Positions 23,320 through 32,781 of a DNA stretch of 64,000 nucleotides are shown here, one piece after another (positions within the stretch are counted from its first letter, which is position 1; each line of letters begins with the position of its first letter). The notes under the pieces were generated by a model. That model made no database searches. It saw nothing but the letters and a program-made list of their open reading frames with translations, and was not told the origin of the DNA. The DNA is taken from positions 744,001 to 808,000 of the forward strand of contig WUJK01000014.1 in the NCBI GenBank assembly GCA_011317545.1, written 5' to 3'. A program made the position numbers and the translations under genes. The stretch is from Coniella vitis. Its lineage: Eukaryota; Ascomycota; Sordariomycetes; Diaporthales; Schizoparmaceae.

Positions 23320-23858
23320 TCGAAATCCTCTAACGCGGTAGTTATAAAACCCTCGGGTAACGGGCCTTCGGGAACGGCTAACTCCGTAGGGCGCCTTTTA
23401 GCCTCGGCAGCTAAACGCTCCCTCTCTAACTCCTCCGCTTTAATATAATCCAACTCCTCGATTATATCTAAACTACGACGAATAGTACGCGCTATCTTAT
23501 TAGCCTATATATAACGCTTTTTATATAACCGGCGTATTTTCGTAGCAGCCTATTTAAGCTCTTCCTTAGTAGTATTAAGGGCCGCCTTAGCTAGCGAATA
23601 TTAACGGGTAATTTTTTATATCTATATAGGAGTTAAGCTCTATATATCGCAGTTTCCCCGCTTATAGCAAATATATTCCGAATAGCAAGAAGAATCCTCT
23701 TCGGAGGCTAAGCAAGGAACTTAACGGGATTAGTAAGAGGAATAAGAGGGTATTTTAGAATAATAATCTAATACGGATAACTAAAGGGAAGAAGTTTATT
23801 CGGTCTTTTTATAACGAACTTTAATAATTCTTAACGATATAACGAATTAGGAAAGCAT
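23316..23858 (-). pseudogene. Antisense ORF relic between pol and 3' LTR (element 2)
   Basis: On the minus strand a frame runs from ATG (complement of 23856-23858) to TAG (complement of 23316-23318). It has 181 codons, and the only stops are TAA/TAG that RIP would make from CAA/CAG. The text is protein-like: EEDSSCYSEYICYKRGNCD at about residues 50-69, then a long charged region that looks like a coiled coil (NTTKEELK, RRSLDIIEELDYIKAEELER, ERLAAEAKRRP), ending GFITTALEDFD. The stop overlaps the presumed sense pol stop (23317-23319) by two bases, so the two frames meet tail to tail. The start is 82 bases from the 3' LTR. A Cys cluster plus coiled coil suggests a small nucleic-acid- or protein-binding factor. 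I do not recognise the family. Confidence 0.6.
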
Positions 23859-23940
23859 AATCCGGAGTAAGAATATTAGGCAGGACTATTTACGGAATAC
23901 TATAAGTTTTTAGGGATAAAGACCGATAGAAGGGAGATAA

Positions 23941-24421
23941 TATTATAACCTACGAACGAGTAGGTTATAGGAATAGGCTAGCGTAATTATATATTAGTAA
24001 ATCGGAACCTTAATAGACCGATAAGGATCTCTTATATAATAAAGTTATACTAGATAATATAACCAGGGTTAGGGTTATATAGGATAAGGGTAGACCGTAA
24101 GGACCGTACTATAATTCTATCGACTTAGACCGTAATAATCGACGAGCGACTTCGTCGGTCTAAGGCACTATTTAGGGAATAGCAGTTAATAATAGAAGGA
24201 TATAAGGACGATGGATTTCCTAGCTATTAGATAGTTTTCTTTATAGTCTTTAGTTGTAAATCTAAGTATTATTTTATATAATAGGGTAATCCCTCTTAAT
24301 TACTTGTGATACTTGATATTACTCGACAATATACGAAGACTTAAAGGTAATACTTCCCCGCCTGCTAATATATAACTCATAGGTACTTCCAGAATCCGGG
24401 ATTCAGGCAAGGATCATTATA
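23941..24421 (+). repeat. 3' LTR of element 2
   Basis: 481 bp; one base shorter than the 5' copy (single-base gap near position 390 of the LTR). The first half is RIP-saturated; the last 215 bases retain CpA/TpG. Followed by the target duplication CTATA. Confidence 0.95.
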
Positions 24422-24426
24422 CTATA

Positions 24427-26026
24427 GCAGCATAATAAACGCTCTGTCTTGCTCTCGTTCACTTAATCATCCATCACTTGTTTGAGGCCAGCTTGAATAG
24501 CACTATGTTTTCGGCCTTTTCCACGAAAGATGCCACGATGCCTCGGTCGAGGCATGATATATGCCAGAATGAGCGCATAGCATCGATGTTTCCTCAAAGA
24601 CGTTCTTTTAGAGACCTACAAAGGCGCAAAAAACCCCAATTTGGCATAGTCATTCGTCAGTTCGTTCTTTAACACTGGTCCAGAAGCTCTGATCAAGATA
24701 AATTACAACTTAGGTCAGAAAGATAGTGGATAACTTGACTACGAGGAGCATGATTCCATAATAACTCTTCTGAATGACTGTAAATCCTGTGTTGATCTCA
24801 AAGAATGATGGTATACAGCAAGCTTCAGACAGAACGCTACCTCGAAACTGGAGGTGAAGTATCAATATCAGGGATGACAAACCCTCACCCATAGACCGGA
24901 CCGGTTCCCGAATGATTACCGACTTTCCATAAGCCCACAAGTCTTGGCCTCCACTTCCCACCGTAGGTAGGCACTCCATTAAGGGACAGAGTATTTGCTC
25001 TCCCATCCCGGGCGGAGATACTGTTGGACGTGGACGGTGGGCTCCTGGGGCCCTATAAGACTCGAGTTTCTGGTTAGGTAGATAGTTCCAGTCCAGGGCT
25101 AAGGGACGTTCCAATGTGATTGTGATCGCGTCATCGCAGCATTTAATGCTTAAAATATCATTGAACGCTGCGTTATGAACTAAGCCGCTGTACACGCCGG
25201 TCTTGTAACTCTGTCCTATTTCTTTTCTATCACAAGTGCCCGCTACCGCAACAAAGCTATTACAACGCAAGACCTGATTGCAAGAGCCTCGCATTACCCT
25301 GAGCTGTCTCCGTCTAGAAACCTTATATTTATCTAATTCTCTGTATCATCTAGCACAGTCTTGCGCAGCAAGATGATGAAGCATCTACGTCATACATTAT
25401 TACATATCTACACTCCCGATCTAACTTATCTGATTCCCGGGGCAAAGGTGTTTACGAACGAATATTGATTTTGTCTGGGCACATCGCTGTTAAAAATCGA
25501 AAAGCAAAAAAATGATTTGGTGTATGATTGAAGTGGAAATCAGTGAATGGGTTCCTTTATATAGGAAGTGGCTAATCTTGTCGTACAGTCTACACGATAT
25601 CCTCATGGAAGGGAGTCCGACTCTGGGCTTAGGATGTCAAGGTAGAATCTTGGGTCCAGCCAGCTGAGCCCATAGAAGACCGCAGCATTTGCTTGAATTG
25701 TTTTGTCACTTTTGTCGCTAGATAACTTCAAAGATATCGTAATACACAAGCCAGAACTGTGCTGTGGTCTTAAGCAAGCGACGCGAGACCTCGTCCCAAA
25801 GCCGAGGGCAAAGACGGCAGACTTGATCGCCTAAATGAATTTGGGTATCTCCCCAAATGTACTTCAGAATCGCTTGATTGTGCGTGTGCTACACCTCAAC
25901 ATCTGTGAGGAACATCACTTGCGTGATAGAAAGACTTTGGTTCCGCTAAATCGTTGTTCGCCGGGAGTTAACATGAGTGAAACAGCATTATGATTACTTT
26001 GAAAAAAGATATTTTCCACATCACGA
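24427..26026. other. Sparse region after the retrotransposons
   Basis: 1.6 kb of normal composition. One long minus-strand frame is listed separately; otherwise no gene, RNA or repeat is supported. Confidence 0.5.
24710..25294 (-). CDS. Hypothetical protein (weak)
   Basis: A 194-codon frame on the minus strand in about 47 percent GC sequence, where such length is uncommon by chance. It contains LERPLALDWNYLPNQKLESY and a Pro/Arg-rich segment, then a hydrophobic C-terminus (YYGIMLLVVKLSTIFL). I recognise no family, and the composition is not clearly coding. It lies in DNA that also holds relics, so it may be a gene remnant or a chance frame. Confidence 0.25.
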   Translation of the reverse strand: MRGSCNQVLRCNSFVAVAGTCDRKEIGQSYKTGVYSGLVHNAAFNDILSIKCCDDAITITLERPLALDWNYLPNQKLESYRAPGAHRPRPTVSPPGMGEQILCPLMECLPTVGSGGQDLWAYGKSVIIREPVRSMGEGLSSLILILHLQFRGSVLSEACCIPSFFEINTGFTVIQKSYYGIMLLVVKLSTIFLT

Positions 26027-26108
26027 GGCGCGGTGGCGGAGTGGTCTAACGCGATAGACTAGAAATCTATTCTCTTCGGAGGCTCAGGTTCGAATCCTGA
26101 TCGCGTCG
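26027..26108 (+). tRNA. tRNA-Ser (AGA)
   Basis: Acceptor GGCGCGG pairs with TCGCGTC and the discriminator is G, as usual for serine. The anticodon stem and loop GATAGACTAGAAATCTAT gives anticodon AGA with no intron. A long variable arm (TCTCTTCGGAGG) marks a class II tRNA. The T arm contains GGTTCGAATCC, and a T-rich stretch follows. Confidence 0.93.
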
Positions 26109-26221
26109 CATAAGATTTTTGCTTTTATATTATAAACGTATTATAGAATATCTCTCGTAATGGCTAAATCCAGATTCTTTTTACGGGTGTCAAATCGCTT
26201 CGATTACAAGACCTTCTTAAT

Positions 26222-26496
26222 ATAAGATTCGAGATTGCCAAGACGTAATGCCTGACTCTTAATTCTTATAACAAGAACCGGGAACGCGAACACTTACAGA
26301 TTTTGCTAAGACATAATGCCCACTTTCAATTCTTATGACCAGAACCGGGAACGCGAACACCCGATAAATACCTATGTACTTGGGTATGTACTGATGTAGA
26401 CAGTATTGATGGCAGATGACATAAGATTCCAGATTTTGCCAAGATATAATGCCCTACTTTTAATTCTTATGACTGGAACCGGGAAAGCGAACACCC
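26222..26496 (+). repeat. Three-copy direct repeat of about 70 bp
   Basis: Three imperfect copies at about 26223-26293, 26295-26361 and 26421-26495. They share gattttgccaagacataatg, then aattcttatgaccagaacc and gggaacgcgaacaccc. The first two are adjacent; 60 bases separate the second and third. They lie 110 bases after the tRNA-Ser. Function unknown. Confidence 0.85.
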
Positions 26497-27728
26497 ACAG
26501 GCGGGGGGAGCCGTCTGTTCGAATCAGGCCCTGAGGGGTTTGTGTAGCATTTTAGATGAATGCAATTCTTCCTTTCAGCATACCTTTGGCACCTTTTCGT
26601 CCTTCTGCCGTTTGGAAAGGGAGAGACCAAGCAGCCGAGCCAGGTTGTTGATCAGCGTGATGCCGTTTCTGTGTTGCTGGTTGCAGATTGGTTGATTTGT
26701 GAATGTAGCATAGGCTCTTTAAATTCGAGACAGAAATGATGGATTGTGATGGAGATGTACTGTCCATGCGAGGACCAAAAGGCTTGCGTTTATGATATGT
26801 CAGAATTTCAAATGTGATCAAGTGGCTTCTGCGCCAACAGATAGAGCAAGGGACACGCAAGCAAGTGGCAACACACATAGAGGCGTGAATGCTCTACATA
26901 TTGCCTTTAAGGTCGCCCGACGACAATTCTGAAAGTATACAATGGTAAACCCTTGATCAAACATAAAGGTCATACCGTTTTCAACTTGATCTCAGATGTC
27001 TGTCGATGTGCCCCGGCTGTCTAAGAATATCATATAGTCTTTTTAGTATACACCGGCAGACACAACCGCGATAGTATTGATCTTAAAAAAATGTGTTGAA
27101 ACTAATAACGACTCCAGCCGAGCCGGTCACCCATGCGATTAAATTCAAGACTTAGTGTAGCGAAGCAAGAAATCATTGCGCTACAGTTTCTAGGGATCAC
27201 ATTCAGGGCCATACCTTCATATTTGCTTATGAAACCTTTGACATATAACTTTACACAACATATACCCTTGCATTCTTTCCCGTGACTGTAGCATTGCTAA
27301 ATATCTCTAAGACTATATTAGCATTCCCTACCAATACGGCAGCTTCAATGAGAAGAGATGGAGCAAGCGGCTAGGGAGATAGATATGCCGGTGCAAGAGT
27401 GAGGGAGAGAGTGGGTGCACACACACACACCGTTCATATAAGCGCTTATGAGAATGAATACATATATTATAGTAAGACTGGCTCAACTGTGGAAACCATT
27501 CGTCTGACTTGTGCTAAAGGTGGATATTCAACGCCGTAGTGTAGGATATGGATGTGGTTTCCTCTACTCGCTGGTTGAAACCCTCCGCGGGTTGACAAAT
27601 GTTAAAGACTGGAACTTGACCATTTAAACGATTAATAACAAAAGGTGGCTTGCTTTTTTCACCGAACAATCTGGTGCGCTTCCCCGTACCTCATGATTGA
27701 ATTTGTCTTTAAGGCCCTCGGTTGCTGT
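26497..27728. other. Gene-free stretch
   Basis: No supported gene. A 108-codon minus-strand frame at 26552-26878 has unlikely composition. A short CA tract lies at 27418-27431. Confidence 0.5.
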
Positions 27729-28045
27729 CTAAACAACTTCCTTTCCGCTCAGCCACACTGCAGTAACGGGCCATTCACTATGCTCCGGATGATAGGCGAC
27801 CTCGAGATCGTAGTCCTTATCACCAAGGTCGAAGAAGATATGCGTATGGGACCCCATTTGTCTATCATAAGCAGTACTGGCTTCCCATGCCGAGCGAGAT
27901 AATGTGGTTTCCTTGTTAATAAGGTTTATTGCAACAGCAAAAGCCTCGTGGACAGATTTGTAAATTCTAGACCATTGAGGGCTCCTCGAAGAGACACCTA
28001 TAGAAACGCGTCTTGCGTTAAAGTTTAGGAGTGGATGGCGTTATG
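27729..28045 (-). pseudogene. Unrecognised coding fragment without a start codon
   Basis: The minus strand is open for about 105 codons, ending at the stop complementary to 27729-27731. It reads NARRVSIGVSSRSPQWSRIY, then KSVHEAFAVAINLINKETTL, IFFDLGDKDYDLEVAYHPEH and WPVTAVWLSGKEVV. The composition and mix of residues look like a real soluble protein. No ATG precedes it before a stop near 28,046, so it is either an internal exon or the remains of a gene. I do not recognise the family. Confidence 0.4.
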
Positions 28046-30330
28046 GTGAGCGATGTATTGTTTTGGGTCTTGCAGTACCGATGGCGCGAGCAACCCACTG
28101 CCCTGTAATGTTATGTATATCAGTAATATATGCAAAATACACATGGTCTACGCGAATTCCCCACCACTATCCTCACTCGAGACTTACTAGAAAAGAAAAT
28201 AGATCATGGAAACAGCCAATCAAACTTCAACGTTTTCCTCCCTCATCACATGACGTTATCTACATACTAGCAGCCCTGTCAACAATCTATTCTTGCTTCG
28301 GAAACCCATGATGAGCTCTCGGAAGTCAAAAAGAAAAGGAAATAAAAAAACAGTCGATCATGAACCCACCATGCTTAAAAGCCTGTATAGAAACACAGGA
28401 TTTTGGTTTTTTGTCTTTTTAGGATCCAGGGTAAATTTAATTTATATCTTCTCCGCGTGGGCCGAAACCTGTTCATTCTCTTACCCTCGTGCACTGGTTC
28501 CGGATTTATTCGATGCTCCGTGACGAATAACTCGGACAATACCACGCTTCCAATTCCCGTCTTCTATACATCTCTCTGAAAAATTCTCTCGATACCGCTC
28601 CGCCATATAGAACGAGGTCCAATGCTCTGAAACTCTCTTCTTGTTCGTCACCTGCAAAACAACGGTTTTCCCCTAAGCTCTTCGCAAAACTGATAGAAAT
28701 GACGAGGAGTCATCAGGGAGGGGGGCCAACGGAAAAGCAAAACTCTTGGGCTTTGATTTCCCTGGCAGTGGTTTCTAATACACAGCAATATCATGCTTTT
28801 TTTTTTTTTTTTTTAATTTAGTTTGACAGAGGATAAATCAATATATCCACCCCCCCGGTTCTTCCTTGAAGCGTTTGACGGCTTTGTGGGGAAGAAGTGG
28901 GCTGAGTCACTGGAGTCGTCGCGTATTCCGTTCCTAAGAAAACAAAAAAAACCTCACCTTGTTCAGCAAAAGTACCGATGCAAACAGAATTCCGCGAAAC
29001 TTGATTCATGCACACCATGTATGCAACAGTTGCATTATATGATCTCTTGTTGGGGGGGGGGGGTATATGTGTGCTTTGGGATGAAGTCAAATATACTTTT
29101 CGCCAAGCTTGAATTCGACAGGCGTTAGATATCATCACCCATGTACTTGAGACACACTGCATATCGACATCTGCTCATGACTAGTTGACAAATCTCACTT
29201 TTTTCTCCCTCCTACTGCTTCAAAGACAGCGATGCCAATGCCTTGCAGAGCTATACTTACTTTGTAGCTTCTTGAATCTACCAATAGGTCTGCTATATTA
29301 TATCCTCCACATCCAGTACTATATATACATAGTATTTTTTCAATCACTGAGCGTGTTTCCCTCCCACCCCTTCCTTCCAAACAAAAAAAGTCCCGATAAA
29401 ACCAGATATTACCGAATAGGACTAGCGCCGCACGTCTCGGTAGACGTATTGTGCCACGAGTCCTACTACGAATCCGGCCGCCCGGCTGAGAATAAACTTT
29501 ACACAATCTTTCCGTAAATAGACTCTACGATCCCCCATGTCAAGCCAAAATCGATCAACAAGAATTCAAGTTTTCACTTCCTCCCCCAAAACAATAATTT
29601 TGAGTGCAAAGGTCGAGCCTACCCACTAAAACCGAATCAGATGTGTTGGGCGCAGTTCAATCTTTTCGGGCATCTAGAAACCACTCCTAGTCCATAAACA
29701 TAGTATAGCTACCGTTGTACTTAAAATGCTCAACATCATCTGGGGTCTCGAGTTTACAGCACATGCGCAAAGTGTTTCTTGTTTAAATGTAATCTAATAC
29801 ACCCTGGACTACTTACAAGGGGGACCATAATATGGAATGATCAACTGCTGCTTGCGAAGCCCAAGGTCGAACATAAAATGATGCAAGAAGTTTTTGGTAT
29901 TGTTCAGACTGTTATGTTCAAGGAGGGTTTCCATGAATCCCAAACCATTCAACCGTGCTTCCCACCGGAAAACCTGCCCAGATCGTCAGAGATCACCCTA
30001 TTCCCAAGGTGTAGAGCCGCCCGGCCATTCAAGTCATAATCATATCATAGATACAAATGGAAGGGTATATGAGACAGATGTAGAAGCTTTTGAAGTACAT
30101 GTTGATACATAGGAAAATCTGCAGACTAGAAGTTGTTCCCAAGAAAAGACCAGACGCCGCCCATACTAGGCTACGACGCCGCCTTCAACTGACTCATTAA
30201 ACCTGTAGATTGTTGTCGCTGTTGTGGTGCAAAGTGTGTCCTTGTTAAAAATGTGTTGATGCTGATGGTACAGGTTGTTGATATAATGATAGAGTGGTCT
30301 GAAAGATTGTATATGCTTCATGCGCTGTTT
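28046..30330. other. Intergenic, low-complexity tracts
   Basis: 2.3 kb without a supported gene. It holds a run of 18 T (28797-28814) and a run of 12 G (29052-29063). The right end is the 3' side of the glycogen-binding-domain gene. Confidence 0.5.
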
Positions 30331-32781
30331 TTAAAATGACAAGCCTGCCGACTTTAACTCGCTGACAAAGTCGTCAATGGCGGGCAAAGCAAGCAGTGGT
30401 GGGCTATTGATGGATACCGAGGTCTCTGCGCTGCCGTCGCGGGACGAGCGCATCTTTTTTGGTTGGGTATCCATGGATGTTCGCGGGAGACAGTAACCCT
30501 CAAAGGTGGTAAGCAAGTGTTGTTCCGGCAAGTCGCGTGTCGGTAGTTGCCGGGGTGGTGACTGGCAGTCCGTGTCGTCGTCATCCTCGACGTCAGAAAA
30601 GTAAAAGGAGGGAATATCATTGTCAGCCACAGGTGAGTCTGTATCGGCCTTATCGTCAACGGCAGGGTCGTCTGACTCGAAGGAGAACCGGGAAACATGT
30701 CTGTCAGGGATGGCGGATGCGCCGGTGTCTTTTTCGTAAAAGGTACCTGATGACATGGGGAACTTGGGTGAAAATATCGCGCTGGTTCGTGCGATGCCCT
30801 TCAAGGTGACGGCGGACTCATTTTCTGACATGTGTCGTAACACGCTTGACGTGGAGCTGTAGCTGCTCGCTGCGGGCGGAGGCGAGAGAATAGTCTTGGG
30901 TGCGAATTCGGATATAGTGGAAACGGGAACGAAGTCATCGTCATCCTCGTCCAGGACCTCGTCCGGAATGATGAGCTCTACTTGAGAAGATTGGGCGTCT
31001 GAAGTCGTAGGGGCATCGTCCATGAGGAATCTCCTGAGCGACTCTGGATCCATTGCTGGTGCGTTGACAGACTCGATAGGGGAGAATGCTCCATCAGTGT
31101 GTTGCTCTTGGGACGAAATTGACGATGCTGAGCTGTCCACGCTTGCTTGGGATGAGGTCGATGTATGCTTGCGTGTAAAGAGTTTCTTGGGTGACCACCA
31201 GCTCTGTGGTGGTGTGGATGGGAGAGAACGGTCGGAAATCTTGTGCTTCAAGCTGGGGGATGGCGCAGTGGGCAGGCGATGTCTGGGACCCAGGAAGTCC
31301 GGGATGGCGGGTAGAACGGGCGGTTTCCTTGGGGTCAGGAACCTGTCGTCTGGGTCCATGGTCATGAAGTCGTCCTCGGTCATGGAGCTGAGCGATGCAC
31401 GCCGCTGCCTGTGTGGTTTCTCGGCTGGAATCACCATGATGTTGACAGTCTGGCCAGGCAAATAAGGGCAAGCAGATGTCGACGGTCGTGTTGGGTCATG
31501 AGTTTCGCGGGCGCCGTCGAGCTCGTACTGGTGTTATAGACTTGTCAGTAAGGAAGAAATAACATGGAGGGCGAGGGTAGTCCTCCTTCTTAAGCGAACC
31601 GGCCCACCCCAACCACCCGGCGTGCCAACATACATAAAAATAATAGGGCTGGCCCATTTTGAGACCTCCATTCCTTCTAGAAGGAGCTGGCGAGTCTCCG
31701 TCGCAGACAATGTCCTTGAATGTGTGGCAACCGCGCCACTGACCTCGGTCCCTTCGTGAGTCTCGTTCCATGGTGTGCAGTTTGGAGAAGTTGTCCCAAG
31801 AACCGATGAGAGAGACAGTCTGTACTGAGGGATGCGTTTCACTATTGTTTGGTGGTGTGGTGTCTCGAGTCAGCACATCTGGACAATGTCCTTGTGTTTA
31901 TATGCCGTCATGGAGTATAAGACAAGAACGCAAAAACGCAAGGCAAGACAAAAGACACTTGGCTTTGTTTTTCCATTTCCCCAGACTTTCTTTTGCCAGA
32001 GTCCGAGTGGAGCATTGTGTCAGCTGGGGCAATACGTGTCCAGCCTCACGGCTTGGCCGGGCATGCAGTGAAAAGTCAATTTCAAGGGACAGCAATGACG
32101 CCCAAACACCAGGCCCTGTGATACCCCCTTGGTGTGGTGTATATAGTGCTGCCATGTGGCCGCAAGGGCAAGTATTGAGCTGTCAGCAGCTCTTTGCCCG
32201 AAGAAGGGTGCGGTGCTGACATGTTGATCAGGTACCCGCCAGGCTGAGCTTACGGGCCCTGCCAACCTGCCTGCGAGCTGCAAGGTACGGATCCTACTGC
32301 AACATCGTCACATCGGCACAGAGGGAAATTGCGGGCGGCCGCACATTGCCCGTCTGTCTTCAGGGGTCCCTTTCCGCACTCTTTTGCGCCCATGCATGCA
32401 GACTGGGGAAGCAAGAAGAAGGCCCTTCCTCTCGAAAGTTGGGCTACTCACGTCAATCCAGTCCGCCGGGACAGAAAGTTGCCGAGCATGGTTGCCCTCG
32501 CTCAAAAGATGTGGAAAAGGAAAATGCTTATTTCTTGACGAGATGAGGGCGCAGTGGCTTGCAGGGCGACAGGCGTCGACTTGAGGCAGCAAAAGCAAGC
32601 CTGCGTCCTGTGCGATGAAATGCCGAGACAGGGTAAATGAAGAAGGGAAAAAAAGAAGCAAAAATAGAAAAAGAAAAAAAGAAGATGCTGTGCAGTGTTG
32701 CCTAGCGAAAGCAGCAAACAAACAAAGATGAAACAAAAGCACTCACAGCATGAACGTGAATAGCGTTGTCGTGGGGTCCAT
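30331..32781 (-). CDS. AMPK-type glycogen-binding (CBM48-like) domain protein
   Basis: Three exons on the minus strand: 32747-32781, 31634-31841 and 30331-31527, giving about 479 residues. The tiny first exon (MDPTTTLFTFML) is followed by a GTGAGT donor and a 905-bp intron. The second intron is 106 bp (GTATGT...CCAG). Splicing gives VQTVSLIGSWDNFSKLHTME, RRDRGQWRGC and GQPYYFYYELDG, the carbohydrate-binding module of AMPK beta and related glycogen-binding proteins, at about residues 18-100. The remaining 380 residues are Ser/Pro/Asp-rich and largely disordered, with DEDDDDFVPV and DVEDDDDTD patches and a short conserved-looking C-terminus (PAIDDFVSELKSAGLSF). It is probably a cytosolic regulatory protein and is not a kinase. 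Exons 2 and 3 are firm. The first exon is inferred from phase and the match to the domain start; the long intron makes it less certain. Confidence 0.8.

Larger units (their letters stand above)
16882..24421 (+). mobile_element. Ty3/Gypsy chromoviral LTR retrotransposon, RIP-inactivated (element 2)
   Basis: A 7,540-bp element with LTRs of 482 and 481 bp and the target duplication CTATA (16877-16881 and 24422-24426). The 5' LTR starts with intact TG; the 3' LTR starts with TA. A purine tract (agaagggagataa, 23928-23940) precedes the 3' LTR. The plus strand carries Gag, zinc knuckle, protease, reverse transcriptase, RNase H, integrase, a GPY-like segment and a C-terminal chromodomain. Stops and Cys-to-Tyr or Asp-to-Asn changes are everywhere. 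It differs from element 1 throughout, so the two are separate families. An antisense frame lies between pol and the 3' LTR. Confidence 0.95.

Noticed and set aside
8608..24421. Possibility that the AT-rich block is a centromere or mitochondrial insertion
   Set aside because: Paired LTRs, target duplications and recognisable RT, integrase and chromodomain text with CpA/TpG depletion explain it fully as RIP-mutated retrotransposons.
26236..26496. CRISPR-like reading of the three direct repeats
   Set aside because: Eukaryotic sequence, only three imperfect copies, unequal spacing and no spacer pattern.
26552..26878. 108-codon minus-strand frame
   Set aside because: No family pattern and unlikely composition; in a gene-poor stretch such length can occur by chance.
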